A stretch of DNA of 64,000 bases from positions 4,360,001 to 4,424,000 of the forward strand of contig NC_058138.1 of the NCBI RefSeq assembly GCF_011075055.1, read 5' to 3'. The DNA is from Mangifera indica. Its lineage: Eukaryota > Streptophyta > Magnoliopsida > Sapindales > Anacardiaceae. Below the pieces are notes generated by a model. The model was not told the DNA's origin and did not search any database. It worked only from the letters and a program-made list of their open reading frames with translations. Of the stretch, positions 1 to 11,735 are shown piece after piece. Both the position numbers and the translations under genes were made by a program. How positions within the stretch are numbered: position 1 is the first letter of the stretch; each line of letters begins with the position of its first letter.

Positions 1-205
1 TGTGTTTTCGAGAATCCGACAGCGGCAGGGGATGCAAGCAGAGCGGGTAGCCACAGAGGTTCGCGATGGTTCGTTCCGTTACGATGTCGTTGTAGTCACT
101 CTTGGAAAGGAGCGAGCCGGCAGTATAGAGTTGATGATCGGTGGATACGCCTTCGAGTAACGAGAGTTGGAGCTTGTGTACGGCGTCGTTTAGGCACTTC
201 GCCAT
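1..205 (-). CDS. RPAP2/RTR1-like CTD phosphatase homologue, N-terminus (copy 1, cut by window edge)
   Basis: The reading frame opens at the ATG whose complement is 203-205 and stays open for 68 codons to the window edge. It begins MAKCLNDAVHKLQLSLLEG and contains TERTIANLCGYPLC, the start of the RTR1/RPAP2 zinc-binding domain; the second Cys cluster would lie outside the window. RPAP2/RTR1 proteins dephosphorylate Ser5 of the RNA polymerase II CTD and help import the polymerase. The plant homologue is known as RIMA. A second copy at 23524-24088 aligns base for base from position 1 to about 235. Where copy 2 has a TGA stop, this copy has CGA (Arg), so it may be the functional one. The ATG is preceded by TTGTTTTAG then GCT, a good splice acceptor, so a 5' exon lies upstream. 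Upstream on the same strand are exons of a GSK3-like kinase, so a fusion is possible. Confidence 0.72.
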   Translation of the reverse strand, partial: MAKCLNDAVHKLQLSLLEGVSTDHQLYTAGSLLSKSDYNDIVTERTIANLCGYPLCLHPLPLSDSRKH

Positions 206-208
206 AGC

Positions 209-740
209 CTAAAACAAGGAATTAGAGTTGGAGAATTGCTTAATTTTGAGCAAATACAATCAATTACGGGAAAACAATTAATACAACAAAATTGAAATAG
301 ATAAAACTTTCATACCAACAAATATTGTTAAAAAATCTATTATATCTAGAATGGTTTCCCACATCTAAACAAGAAACAGAAATTAGGAAGAAATTTTATG
401 TCAAATCAGTATTAACAAACTTTCTAAACTTTTCTTCAACTAATATAATCTAATATAGCACAAAATGAATGCAACTAAATAACTTCATAAGATGATTGGA
501 ATACCAACTACATAAATGGTTAAACCCTGTTCACAATCATGCAAAACATTCTCAAACAAAGTGACACTTAGTCAAGCTTAATGGACAGCTCAGAAAATCA
601 CTGCATGCCTACACCAAAACTTATCACTCAGAAATGAATAAAGATTAATACAAAACAGTACAGGGTATGCCTTAATGTTTCAAAACTACAATATGAAACA
701 ATCCAAGAAAAAAAGAAAGAAAAGAACAAAAAGGCTATAC
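209..740. other. AT-rich gap between the kinase exon and RPAP2 copy 1
   Basis: No coding exon was found on either strand. It is bounded by a splice donor on the minus strand at 739-740 and an acceptor at 209-210. It therefore reads either as an intron of a combined transcript or as the kinase intron into which RPAP2 sequence was placed. The next kinase exon, which should begin with the Thr-Ile-Ser-Tyr segment before the glycine loop, is not here. Confidence 0.5.
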
Positions 741-1056
741 CTGTTTAGGCTGACCATTTCTACCGCCAATGGTTGTGACTATTACATGACCTGTCTCGGT
801 TCCATTACCATCAACAACTGTAGCTTCCATTTCCTAAAAACTTAAGACAAACAATGAGTGCCAATGGCTATATTTAACAATTATTTTTATTAACCCAACA
901 AAATAAATTATATGAGAAAATAAGAACCAGTGACATGTATACCTTGTCCTCCCTAATTTTCATGTCATTCATCTCCTTAGGCAATTTATCTACACCTCCA
1001 GTGTGGCCACTAGATTCTCTCAAGCAAGAAGTAGGTGCCACACCCACTGAAGCCAT
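741..1056 (-). CDS. GSK3/shaggy-like kinase, first two coding exons (partial gene)
   Basis: Two minus-strand exons join in phase 0. Coding exon 1 (1056-943, 38 codons) starts [16 protein letters not shown] and ends with DMKIREDK at a GTATAC donor. Coding exon 2 (833-741, 31 codons) follows a TTTTTAG acceptor and encodes [19 protein letters not shown] then GGRNGQPKQ before a GTATAG donor. This N-terminal extension is the signature of plant group I shaggy-like kinases (the SK11/12/13 type), Ser/Thr kinases that act in brassinosteroid and stress signalling. The catalytic domain, about 340 residues, should start right after the last codon here but is absent from the remaining 740 bp. It lies beyond the window or has been lost. 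Exon boundaries, phase and sequence look undamaged, so the 5' half is probably recent or functional. Assignment to this family is confident; the exact paralogue is not. Confidence 0.85.
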
Positions 1057-1122
1057 TTACTTGGTGTAAAAAGGTGCGTATCTTGTCACTTTTTCAATGA
1101 GACAACACCATGCATTTACCTG
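1057..1122 (-). other. 5'UTR part of the kinase gene's first coding exon
   Basis: On the minus strand a TTTACTGCAG acceptor lies at about 1123, followed by about 66 nt of leader that reaches the kinase ATG at 1056. The leader itself contains an upstream ATG in ATGCATGG close to the acceptor. Confidence 0.5.
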
Positions 1123-1123
1123 C

Positions 1124-2469
1124 AGTAAACAAACAATAGTTAAGACAACTGAGAGAGTTCATATTACATAGACACATAACACTCTTTATTAATTTCCACA
1201 ACATAAGTTTCCAAAAGTTTAAGCTACTTAACCGTTAAAACTCCCACACATAAATACATTTAGCCTCATAAACTCACATATTCATAGCACACATTCACCT
1301 TAAAATATGATCACTCAACAGAGGAGTAATTACCAAAAAGGAGCTCTAAATTCCAAGATATATCTTACCACCCCAAGTTCAAAAACCTGGAAGATGTTTT
1401 TTCTTATTAATTTACATCAAATTTAGATCTAAATTTGCTGAATTCCTTGAAATTTTTCATCACACCTTCAACTTTTCTCTCTTTCATATGACCATTACTG
1501 TTATTGCTGAAAGTTCCCCTTAATTATCGTTTGAGTCAATTAACTTACAACAATGTATCCTTCACTAGAATCAATTTAGTCCGTACAAGACTTACTCCTA
1601 CATAACTACACTGTTAATGTTATATTTAGTTGGCTTCATGATCAACCCACAAAAACTCTCTATGAGAAATAATTATCAGTAGATTCAATCTAATTTGCCT
1701 AACTAAATTAACCCAATCATTGACATGAAAGCATGAACAAAAAAATTTTTTTTTCAAACGTCAAATGCCATGAATTTAAAACCAACAACATAAAAGCTTT
1801 TACACGCATCCTATCATAAAGCAAGGCCCTTACGCCTACCCCTAACCACAAAATGCTTTCAAAATTCAAATAAAAATCTTAGTCATCAAAACAAAAAGGC
1901 AAAAACATTTCTAGCAGACAAACAACAATATTTACACGCACAATCCGTGAAACTCCCATCCCATGTTACCGTATAAAGCAATTCCAGTACGGTTACTATT
2001 ATTTGTGGGTACCCATCATTTTTTATAGCATTTTGGAACGTCCAACATCGTAACAAGAACAATCAATACAGAATAAAGCACTAAAAAAAATAAAATAACA
2101 CCATTTTAGTAATATATTATAATTAAAAAAATGTAACATTTCCACAGTACTAGGATCAAACCCACAACGGAATTTTTTTTTCTTATGCAAAACTAAGAAA
2201 CATAACTCAAACTAAAAGCAAAAAAGTTTAACTTTCAAAGATCTAATAAAAATCAGACCAAACCCTAATTCGCAAAATTAAGAAAATTAAGAAAAAAATT
2301 AAAAAATCAGCCCAATAAAAAACCCACGGATCCAAATCAACATACCAAGCAAAAGCCGATCCGAATCCCAGGCACCCATTTCAGGAAACACGAAAAAAAA
2401 ACACAGAAACAAATTTTTAAAATTCACAAAAGAATTACAAAACAAGAGAATTAAAGATGAGATTTTTAC
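1124..2469 (-). other. Probable 5'UTR intron of the kinase gene
   Basis: This 1.35-kb AT-rich stretch sits between a minus-strand GTAAAAATC donor (complement of 2461-2469) and the TTTACTGCAG acceptor near 1124. No exon-like open frame or repeat is visible. Leader introns are common in plant shaggy-like kinase genes. Confidence 0.45.
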
Positions 2470-2610
2470 CGATCAAAACAGAGGAATTCGGAGATCAAAA
2501 AGGAAGCCACGAAGTGACGCCGTACGGCGAAGCGGAGACTCTAGACGATGGCGCAAACGACGACGGAGAGAAAAGATATTATGTGCAAATTAAAAAGCAA
2601 ATTTGGCTTG
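2470..2610 (-). promoter_or_regulatory. Non-coding first exon and promoter edge of the kinase gene
   Basis: Read on the minus strand this is GC-richer and pyrimidine-rich, containing TTTTCTCTCCGTCGTCG, as plant 5' leaders often are. It ends at a consensus donor (GATCG then GTAAAA). No clear TATA box lies just upstream, where 2610-2700 is T-rich. The + strand reading frame over it is only a shadow. Confidence 0.45.
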
Positions 2611-2771
2611 TCTGGCTGTTTTTTATTTTGTTTTTGTTTTTTAATCTTTAATTTCTTTTTTTTTTTTAATTTGTATTTGTGGTCTGCTGTGAGCTACTCT
2701 GAGCTGGAGAAAATTAAAAAATTTTGATTAAATTCATATAAGGGAAATTAAAATAATTACCGCTTTTTTTT

Positions 2772-3014
2772 GGGTAATATAAAATTTATCTCAAATTTTG
2801 GGATTTAAGAAAAAATACTTTTATATTAAAGCATTTAATAAAAATATCTCAAATATTTTCTTAAATATCAAAACTATCATTCTTAATTAAATTATTATTT
2901 TTTTAAGGATAATAAACAAATTTACCCCTAATATTGAGATTTAAATTAAAATATCCTTAATTTAAGGCATTTAAATAAAAATATCCCAAAATAATACCAA
3001 AACTATCCTTCATT
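2772..3014. repeat. Imperfect direct repeat, two units of about 110 bp
   Basis: Units at about 2772-2881 and 2906-3014 share the order GGATAATA, GGGATTTAA or GAGATTTAA, GCATTTAATAAAAATAT, then CAAAACTATC. They lie outside the MULE transposase and may belong to its left terminal region, but no matching inverted end was proved. Confidence 0.45.
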
Positions 3015-3133
3015 TATTTATATATAAACCACATATCTTCTTTCATTTTTAACATATCTGAGAAAGATTTCTGAAAAGAGAAAAGAAGTTCATGTTCAAA
3101 ATTTCGACGAAAAGCGAAAAGTTCGTCTATGCT

Positions 3134-3425
3134 ATTACTTCAATCGTTATTATTTTATTAATATTATAACTATATGTGATATTTTATATAATAAATTATA
3201 GTTGTGTGTAATAAGTAAAATAATAAAAATTAGATAGGGTATGTTGTAAATATTATAGTAATATAAGATAAAATGATATTACTTCAACCGTTATTATTTT
3301 ATTTTATTAATAATACAATTATATGTGATATTTTATATAATAAATTATAGTTGTATGTAATGATAAAATAATATAAATTAGATAGATTATGTTGTAAATG
3401 TTATAGTAGTTTAAGATAAAATAAT
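3134..3425. repeat. Tandem duplication of about 145 bp
   Basis: Unit 1 starts at 3134 (ATTACTTCAATCGTTATTAT) and unit 2 at 3278 (ATTACTTCAACCGTTATTAT). They stay alignable through GATATTTTATATAATAAATT and AGATAAAAT at the end. The duplication sits just upstream of the MULE transposase and probably belongs to that element. Confidence 0.7.
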
Positions 3426-3727
3426 ATTTGTTAATAAATGGTGTCAGAGGATAGTTTTGAATAAATAATATTAGAAGATAAAATGATATTTTACAATGAA
3501 GGGTGTTAGAGATATGTTAGATAATATTTATGAAAATATGATATTATACAATGTAAAGGTAAAGTGATATTTTCACAAATTAGTATAACATTAATTAAAA
3601 TATTTAAATAATCACAATATATAATTGAATTATGAAATAGGTATAATTGTGTAATAAACATATGTAAATAGTATTTTCAATCATATTATTTATGTTGATT
3701 ATATATTTTATTGTATAATTAATTTAA

Positions 3728-5510
3728 ATGGCTGGATATGCTTCAATTAGATATGGGGGGAAATGGATAGAAAATGGTGATAATGTTATAAAATATGTTG
3801 GAGGTAATAGGAAATTGATTAAAATTTCAGAACACACATCATTTGAAAAATTAATCCAAATAGTGAGTAACAAGTGTAATATAGATCAAAGGATATTTAA
3901 CATTCAGTTAAGCATGAAACCAAAGCATCTCGACAACGACATTCCCATAGAAATTTCGAATGATGAAGATGTTGAGGTTTTTAACAGTCTATCTAACATT
4001 TTCAAAGAATATGTTTCAGTTTTTGTTATAACAACAGTTAATGATGATAGTTATGAGGCTCAACAAGCAGATGAAGATTTACAAGGTGGTAAACCGAGTA
4101 GTTTTCCAGAAAATCAAACTATTGGTGTAGAAGATATTCAAAATATCGAGATCAATCCGAAACAAGAATTTTTAGAGGAAGATTTTGCGTATATAAATGA
4201 AGTTGATGTCGATGCATTGTATCATGCAGAAAAATTTCTTAATGGCTACAAAGAAACTTTTCTATAGTGGAGTGAATTTGACAGAAAGGTTATACATGTT
4301 ATTCCAATCGAGGAATTGAAAGTTGAAGAGAAGACCTACGTTAATAAAGATATCAGAGGTACAAGTAGTTTTCCGAAAACAAATCCTTCTAGTGGGAATG
4401 TTCGTACTGATGCATTTCATTAGGTACCACCTTTTTCTAATCAACCATCTACATCTAGAAGCTTAAAAGTATCGACCGATAGTGATTCTCCAAAAGTTGG
4501 TACATTATTTTCGAGTAAACAATATGTCATTGATGCGATATATCAAGATGTGCTTCGAAAGGGATATCAATTTTCGGTGAACAAATCAGACACGCTTAGA
4601 TAAGTGGTTAAATGTTGTAACGAAGAATGTAAATGACGTGTACGGGTAGTTAGGATGGGAGAAAGTGATAGTTTTGAATTACGTCGTTTGGATAGCCGTC
4701 ACACATGTTACAGAGATCACATATTACCTTATCATAGGCAAGCAGATGCCCGAGCTTTAGGACAAATTTTGAGGACCGAATTCATATTAGTTGATCGTAT
4801 TTATCGACTAAAGGAGATCATTGCTGATATCACTGACTGATATAACATTGATATATTATATGCACAAACATGGCGGACGGCGCTTCAATTATTGAGGGGG
4901 ACACCAGAAAAGTTATTTATGTTGCTGCCAGAGTATTACTTCAATTTAGTACGTTGTAATCTGGGAACTGTGACATATACACTAACGGATGAGTACAATC
5001 GATTTAAATACTTTTACATGGCATTGGTTGTAGTATTCGTGCATTCCAACAACATATTCAACTAGTTATTTGTATTGATGCTGCATTCTTAAATAGTAGG
5101 TATCTAGATCAACTATTTATTGTTGTTGCATTGGATGAGAATAATCAGATATATCCACTTGCTTTTGAGATTGGTCCCAAGGAAAATCATGACACATGGT
5201 GTTGGGTTTTAACAAAGCTGAGGGATTGTATTGGTGAGGTATCTTATTTAGCTATCATTTCAGATCGACATGTCAATAAATTTTATACAATAGCTGAAGT
5301 ATTCCCTAGTGTGCACCACGGTTTGTGCATCTTCCAGTAAATAAAAACAGACATCCTTCGCAAAGAGAGATTGTTGAACAACTTATTTGTAGTTGATGTC
5401 ACAAACATGGACATACGAGACAGAATTGCAAGAGTCCTATTCCAATATCTAGTTTTGTATCATCAAGTTCAAGAAGAAAAAAGAATGATGGAAAATAACT
5501 GCACTTGTTA
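3728..5510 (+). pseudogene. MULE (Mutator-like) transposase, decayed and C-terminally truncated
   Basis: An intact N-terminal frame (3728-4267, 179 aa) starts MAGYASIRYGGKWIENGDNV and is the PB1-like domain that opens many plant MULE transposases. Downstream the protein can be followed through stops: KGYQFSVNKSDTLR, VVKCCNEECK, then an open segment at 4655-4837 with LRRLDSRHTCYRDHILPYHR (MuDR/FAR1-type zinc-binding region). After a frameshift near 5028 it reads ICIDAAFL, ENHDTWCWVLTKLRDCIGE and LAIISDRHV to 5340. The Asp residues of ICIDAAF and ISDRH are the first two acids of the DDE catalytic set. I count in-frame stops near 4265, 4421, 4600, 4632 and 4838. Recognisable protein ends near 5500, so the catalytic Glu and the SWIM zinc finger are missing. 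This copy cannot make active transposase. Confidence 0.85.
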
Positions 5511-5628
5511 ATTTTAATATAGATGTTTTTGTATTTGTTTCTATAACTTTAATATTTGTGATTGTTAATTTTAATATAGATGTTGTCTTTGTACTTGTTT
5601 CTGTAACTCTAATGCTTGTGATTGTTAC
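5506..5628. repeat. Tandem duplication, unit about 57 bp
   Basis: Two units start with TGTTAATTTTAATATAGATG at 5506 and 5563 and continue through a diverged GTATTTGTTTCTATAACT segment. They lie at the truncated 3' end of the transposase and give a meaningless low-complexity frame on the minus strand. Confidence 0.65.
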
Positions 5629-5838
5629 AGTGGACAATTTCTTATTATAAAATATTATCTTTTTATATCATTTTTTTCATTATATTTATCGCTTATGGTA
5701 ACTATATAAAAACAAATGCATATAAATGAATCACTATATGGATAAATATATATACATATGAATAAATAAACATATATACAAATACAAATAAGATGTAATA
5801 TAATCGTCAATCAATAACCTAAAAAAATAACTGCACGC

Positions 5839-6204
5839 CTAAACGTGTGCGCAAGTGTACTGAGTCCTCCCTTCAAAAGATAATGATCGACGAAGTGCTA
5901 AACACTCGATGTGTCGTAACATGAACATACCACAATCACCTGATAAGGGCGTCTGCTGCAGTATATCCATCACCCTATGCGATACAAATGGATCGTCTCG
6001 TGGACTTCGGCCCGTGTAAGACCAAAATGATGTCGCAGCTAGCAAATGTGGTATCATCAACGTATATCCCAACATCTTTCGCCTAAATAGCTCCGAGTCA
6101 GCAATGAAACTCTGTAAGGAGTCGTAAACTGTAATCTTCCACTCCTTCAAATCTAACACTCCTACTACCCAATGCGCATTATCGAAGTTTATTGGGATAT
6201 AAAC
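5839..6204 (-). CDS. Ulp1-type (C48) cysteine protease catalytic exon, open
   Basis: After a CAG acceptor the exon reads [27 protein letters not shown] and [20 protein letters not shown]. The His of AHW, the Asp of YDS and the Cys of GDCG give a complete H/D/C catalytic triad at about residues 13, 30 and 93 of the open frame. The oxyanion Gln ([10 protein letters not shown]) is also present. Such proteases cleave SUMO or related proteins; in MULEs their role is unknown. The exon is uninterrupted for about 120 codons although upstream parts of the gene are broken, so it is probably a preserved fragment rather than an expressed protein. Confidence 0.8.
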   Translation of the reverse strand, partial: VYIPINFDNAHWVVGVLDLKEWKITVYDSLQSFIADSELFRRKMLGYTLMIPHLLAATSFWSYTGRSPRDDPFVSHRVMDILQQTPLSGDCGMFMLRHIECLALRRSLSFEGRTQYTCAHV

Positions 6205-9200
6205 CTGCACACATTGATATATTACATATATTAGATCTTAATTCAGTATTCTTCGAAATGTATTTGAGATTCGAATACTAACTTTATCGATCACACCTAA
6301 GGGTTGCAAATGCAACTCAAGTGCATAATCTGCATCCACCATGCGTGTAAAGAGGGGAGAAAATCGGTAGTTATACTGATCTCTCATTCAGGGGGCCTCG
6401 TTCGTTGGCTCCATAGTTTCAAGGGATTCTTGTATGGGCTACGAATGAGCAGTCCCTTCTTGACAATCCTACCGCGAAGCACGCGAAAATACTACACCAA
6501 AACAAATAATACGTCAGTTAAAATGAATAATAAATTATTTCAATAGAACTTATTAAATTTTTGAAAAATTTAAACTTTTTAATACCTTTTATAACGCCAG
6601 AGTCATAGTCAGAGAATCCGCAAGTGAAGTTATATCGACTATATTTTCTTTCGAGACCGACTGTAGTCAAATACACGAATTCACTAAATGAATAATAAAT
6701 TATTTCAATCGTACTTATTAAATTTCTTGAAAATTCAAATACCTGCTCACGGTCCTCATGTGGTTAGAGCTCAACAACATCATCGGTGGCCTTGTCATCC
6801 TGAGACACAATATCGATCACTTGTTTTCCTTTGTTTGGAATGTTGAGATAGACCAAACAGAGATCTTATTGTAACAGCAGAGCAAAGGCAAATGAATGTT
6901 GATATTAACAAAAATAACAATTAACGGTGGGTATTCCGACAGTTCACTTCAGCCTTCTCCCAAAGCAATACTAGAACATCCTCATGTGGTGATCCATCGA
7001 TGTCCTCAATATCCGATGACAACATTAACATTTCATATTAGTAAATCAAACTATTTAACAAAAAATAACAAAGTATATATTATACAATGTACGTATCTTT
7101 AATGTCAAAACAAATATCATAATAAGATCCGCTATCGGTGCAACGCAGAAACGTCAGGCTATTGTCACAATATTGATAGCAACAAGTTTAGAGAAAACCG
7201 AAAATCGAATGTGTGAATGAGATATAATATTGTATATTAATGTTATACTTATCAGAATCATCACTGAAAGTGTCGATAGAGAAGTTGTGTGAGGTGATCC
7301 ATCGTCACCGACATCCTGTAACAGTATTATCAATTAATATTGATTCAGCGAAAAGTTATATTTATCGGGACTAACAGATGTACAATCGATGGTGTACATA
7401 TATCTACTCGAATCGTCGATGTCATCTTTGGATCTCCCATTGGTAAAGTCTTAGAAACGTCAAGCCTTTGTGACAATGTTGATGAAAACTCGTTAACATA
7501 TATTCAATCCACGATTGATGAATTCGAATATAATATTTATAAAGGACGTTATAATTACTTGAATCCTCATAGAAGGTGCCATCGGAAAGACCTCATGGCA
7601 TGACATGTCATCGCCAATATTAAAAGTCAATATAGGATCTTTTCGGGATGGTCTCTTATCAAACAACTAACGCCATAATAATTTCAACATTCACGAGATA
7701 ATAGAAGATTAAAATTTATTTCAAAAGTATCATTCTTAATATACTCGAAGTAGTTAGACTCACATAGACAATATGTGAGGACGGTAATGTCAGACCTCAT
7801 AACGATAGTCCATCACCATCGTCACGAGACGAGTGTAACAACATATATAATTATTATAAGATTTAATGATTGCGTATATAAATAATTGAAATATATAGTA
7901 AATTATTAACTTTTTTACCTGTCGGACAGTATCTGTATGGTGACGAGATCGTCTATCCTCCGTACTTGTCATCCTACCCTCAATGCGACTAAACTTATCC
8001 TCCATTTTAGCCTTCAAACCAGTGAGTAGATCTAAGATAAGATTTTCTCATCAAGCTAATACAGCATCGAAGTAATGAATAGAGAAATTTGGTCCAGTGA
8101 TAGGAGGATCATCTGATATATACTCGGTGGTAGGGGGCACAGGCATCGGATCCGGTGATACGTGCTCCTCGACAGGGGTCGTAACATGGTCATTGATTGG
8201 ACAATGCTTGGTCGAAGAAGGTTGAACAGAAGGCGTCAATAAGAGAGAAGCATCGATCGGAGAATTAACATCAGTAGGACTCGATAATGCATCCCTTGAA
8301 GATGCCAAGGGTGAGATCGATAAAGAAGATCGACTATCCGACACCCCTATGTATTAGACGATATCCTCATATCAGTCTGTATATCTCTTAACCGGAGATA
8401 AAACTATCGAAAAATTAACATTATCATGTAAAATATTTATTTTCAGTGCATTTTATTGTTATACCTTATACATATGTTAATACTTAATAAATTAGTACTT
8501 ACTGTATCTCCAGTGAAGATAGTTGAGATAGAATCTCATCCCGAAATATCCTTCGTGTGCCATCTCAACATTCGGGTGGCTCCTACAATCGACGACATAT
8601 CCACTCATCGATATAACGAGTCTAGCGTCTCATATATCCAAAATTACAATATCAACATAAATCGGTTATTGTATATATTTACAATCTTATTAAACTAATT
8701 TTATTTTAAACACAAATTTTTTGTTTAAATTAATAAATATCATAACTACCTAAAACGCTAATGAAAATCTCATGATGTCATACTATTTAAGTTGGTTTTT
8801 CTTTTTCTTTTTCAGGCTGAAATCTATAGAAATTCAGGAGATATTATCACATATAGAGTGATATGTCATTTGCCGCACTCGTTCTCCCCATGGGTTTGCA
8901 TTAAACCCATCAAGATGATCAGCTAATTGTAATATCTTTTGTGGAATTGTTTTCTTCAAATCACTCCTTAACAACCCATGTGAAGATAAAACAACAAAAC
9001 TAACTTTACTACATCAGTGTCATCCTCCCCCTACGGTTTTTGCTGGAAAACACGACTCAGATCAGTATATATAACTGACTTACACCCGTAAAAATATGTC
9101 TAGAGGATCCGATCTGTGACCTTCAATAAAATATAGACGTCAATATCTACCATATGACTGAATATAAGATCTGTCATAATAGCAAACTCATACTGATTGA

Positions 9201-9460
9201 ATCTGACATCCACACCTTATTTATCGCTTGAAGCATAAAGGAATGTATTAGAATCCCACTAAATTGACTATCCTTCAAGTCTAGAAAGTGTCTGAAACAA
9301 GTACATAAAAAAATTTTTAATTGCCTCTTTATTAATAATTTTTTTATCATGGCTCTCACATCTCTATATCCACGTGTAGTAACTTGAGCCTTAAAGTGTT
9401 TCTCGGGAGGAAATCGCATTTCATTCCTGCCGTCGTCTTTTTTCCTCTTTTGTCTAGTTC
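5839..9460 (-). pseudogene. DUF1985 / Ulp1-protease gene of the MULE (copy 1)
   Basis: MULEs that carry a SUMO-protease-like gene (the Kaonashi type) have a second gene opposite the transposase; this is that gene. The 5' part (9460-8850) reads KRKKDDGRNE, FPPEKHFKAQVTTRGYRDVR, CFRHFLDLKDSQFSG and, in a shifted frame, LQLADHLDGFNANPWGERV, the DUF1985 domain. A Ser/Pro-rich linker exon lies at 8344-8051 and the protease exon at 6204-5839. Stops and frameshifts break the DUF1985 half (for example after QILYSVIW), so the full gene is dead, although the last exon is intact. Many intervening short exons cannot be resolved by eye. Related copies make up the inverted repeat at 15.1-21.0 kb. Confidence 0.8.
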
Positions 9461-9479
9461 CCTGTATAAAAATTAAATT

Positions 9480-10200
9480 ACAATTATATTAAATTTATAT
9501 CAATTTTATATTCTAAATTATTCAATTCTATACATAGAGGTCTTATTCGAAAAAACAGATATCAAATTCGAATTCTACACATAAAAAAACCTTAAGATCG
9601 ACAAATTTTAATTTGCCCCTCATATGAAAAATATTAAAAACGCCCTAAAATTTTGTATAATCGCATTCTGCCCTCATAATTCCAACCACCCAAATTTATG
9701 TGACGAATAACTCTGGGAAAGCACCCAACATGCGAATTCGCATGCCAACAACGTGAATCCGCGCGTCAATAGCACGAATTTGGGGGGTTAACCGTAATTT
9801 CACATGTCAACGAACTTTTTCAATTTATATTCTGCCTTACCATACGATGAAAACTCGCATTTTCACCCCCAACCACAAGATCTCATGTAGTCCACGAAGT
9901 TTGAAAAATGCCAAAAACCACCCCATCTTCAACAAATCTCACCACACGAATTCGTGTGGTCACTGTGTCATTCGCGTGGTGACTGCCGAATTCGTGTGGC
10001 TATATTTCACCTCTCAAACTTCGTTTTTCAAAACTCATTTCAACAACAATCAACTATATACCTAATCTAACACAAAAGCCTTGAGAAGATTTATCAAAAT
10101 CACCAATTAATTAAGCATTTTCGTCAAAATTTTCAAACCAAAACCTTAATGCTAAACACCCAAATTTCACATCAAATCACTCAAATTGTGAACCGAAATG
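9480..10200. repeat. MULE terminal-like region with iterated GAATTCG words
   Basis: This lies immediately upstream of the Ulp1 gene start. The outer part (about 10060-10195) matches, in inverted orientation and imperfectly, the sequence at 12985-13110: shared blocks are TTTGAGTGA, GGTTT, GACGAAAATGCTTAA-like and TTTTGTGTTA followed by TATAG. The inner part carries short words such as GCGAATTCGCATG, ACGAATTCGTGTGG and CATTCGCGTGG. This arrangement suggests long terminal inverted repeats of the MULE family. No target duplication was identified. Confidence 0.5.
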
Positions 10201-10579
10201 CATAAAAATATGACAAGGGTTGTTTTACTAACTTTTTTGTCCATCTTCGTGATTGGAAAGGTCGCAAAAATAGTTTTTTTTATAGTAAGTTAACCGTTTT
10301 GTTTTCATTAAAAAAATAATTTTTTTTAGAATAACATCTTATTCGGCTTCTTATATTAAAGGTTTTATTTAAAAACAAATGAGAAGTGGGATAATAAAAT
10401 TCACTTAAAGTAAAAGTTGTGTTATTACAATTTTTTAATACATTTAAAATTATTTTACAAATATCTAAATGTTTAGGATATAATGTAAATTACGACATAT
10501 TTTGTTAAATAAATGTGTACAATAATTTTCTATAATCAAAAGTGTCAGTTAATAAAATTTAAAAATTCAAAAAAATAAG

Positions 10580-11440
10580 AAAAATTCAAAAAAATTAAAA
10601 GTGTTGGTTAATAAATCGAATGTGAACCGACGATTTTACAGTTTTAAACTAGATATTATTGCAGTTTTACAAGAAGGCGAACAACATGTTCTAAAAAAAA
10701 CTAATTTTTTAATGAAAACAAAATTGTTAACTTACTATAAAAAAATTCCAAAAAAAAATTTTGTTACTTATTTTTTTAATCGTAGATTTAAATTAGATGG
10801 TATTACAGATTATTTGACATTATATTATGAATATATGTAATTAGATTGTAAAAATGAAATTAATATTTCATTAACTATAACTAACATTATGAATTTAATT
10901 AAAAAAACGTATACTAAATATTCATTAATTGATGGTAACCAAGATGGTTCTTCCTCCTATCTACCATATATCGCTCCATCATCAACCCAAAATATGAGTT
11001 ATGGTGATCGTATTATGATACAAATAAACAAAACCCCAAGAGGAACATTACACTCTATCTCGAAGCTTGATATTTATTTAACTACTATTTTTGAGTTTTA
11101 TGACAATAATATAGGTAAAAACTTTTCAGTTCTAAAATGGTGGAGTCATCATGCATTAACCTTTCCAACATTAACAGTTATTGCAACACCAATATCAACT
11201 GTAGTTGTAGAACAAACTTTTAATCGTGGAAACAATATATTAGATGAGAGGGAATCAAATTTAACTCTCCAACCTATTGAAGTTCAAATATACGTGGATG
11301 ATTGGACAATAATCGAATTATGTCAACAAGATATAAAAGTAGACTTTAATAAAAAATCGTTTAATTTAACTACGAATAGTTCGATGACGGGAACCAATAG
11401 TCGAGATAACAAAGGCGAATGAGAAGGTAAAAGAGTACTG
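10580..11440 (+). pseudogene. hAT transposase 3' fragment (unit 1)
   Basis: Frames at 10601-10840 and 10889-11422 belong to the C-terminal part of an Ac/hAT-superfamily transposase. The second, 177 codons, contains VLKWWSHHALTFPTLTVIA, TVVVEQTFNRGNNILDERES and DDWTI, which matches the hAT dimerisation domain order WW, FP.L, A, E..F..G, R, L, and W. The DNA-binding and catalytic N-terminal parts are missing. Either the element was inserted between two MULE ends or the fragment was carried along with them. Confidence 0.78.
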
Positions 11441-11735
11441 TCAGCTATCGGATACGCAAAAGTAAAAAAACTAAGTAGATTCTGATTCTTTTAAACCCAA
11501 GAAAATACATAAAAAGCTTAATTAAAAAGTTAAGTTCAAGCCATTTTTTTAATTTTTAATTATTATAATTAATAATTTAAAAAATAAATCACGATCGTGT
11601 ATTAAAATTGACGGTTCAATGTTGGTTTCGAACTAGAATCATGAACCGAAACCGTCAGTTTCTAATCGATTGCAAATCGTACTATAATGGGTCAAATTCA
11701 GGATTATTATTTTTTTTAACTGTGAACTGACGATT

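Noticed and set aside
5449..5637. Thr/Ser-rich minus-strand frame
   Set aside because: It comes from a 57-bp tandem duplication at the transposase 3' end.
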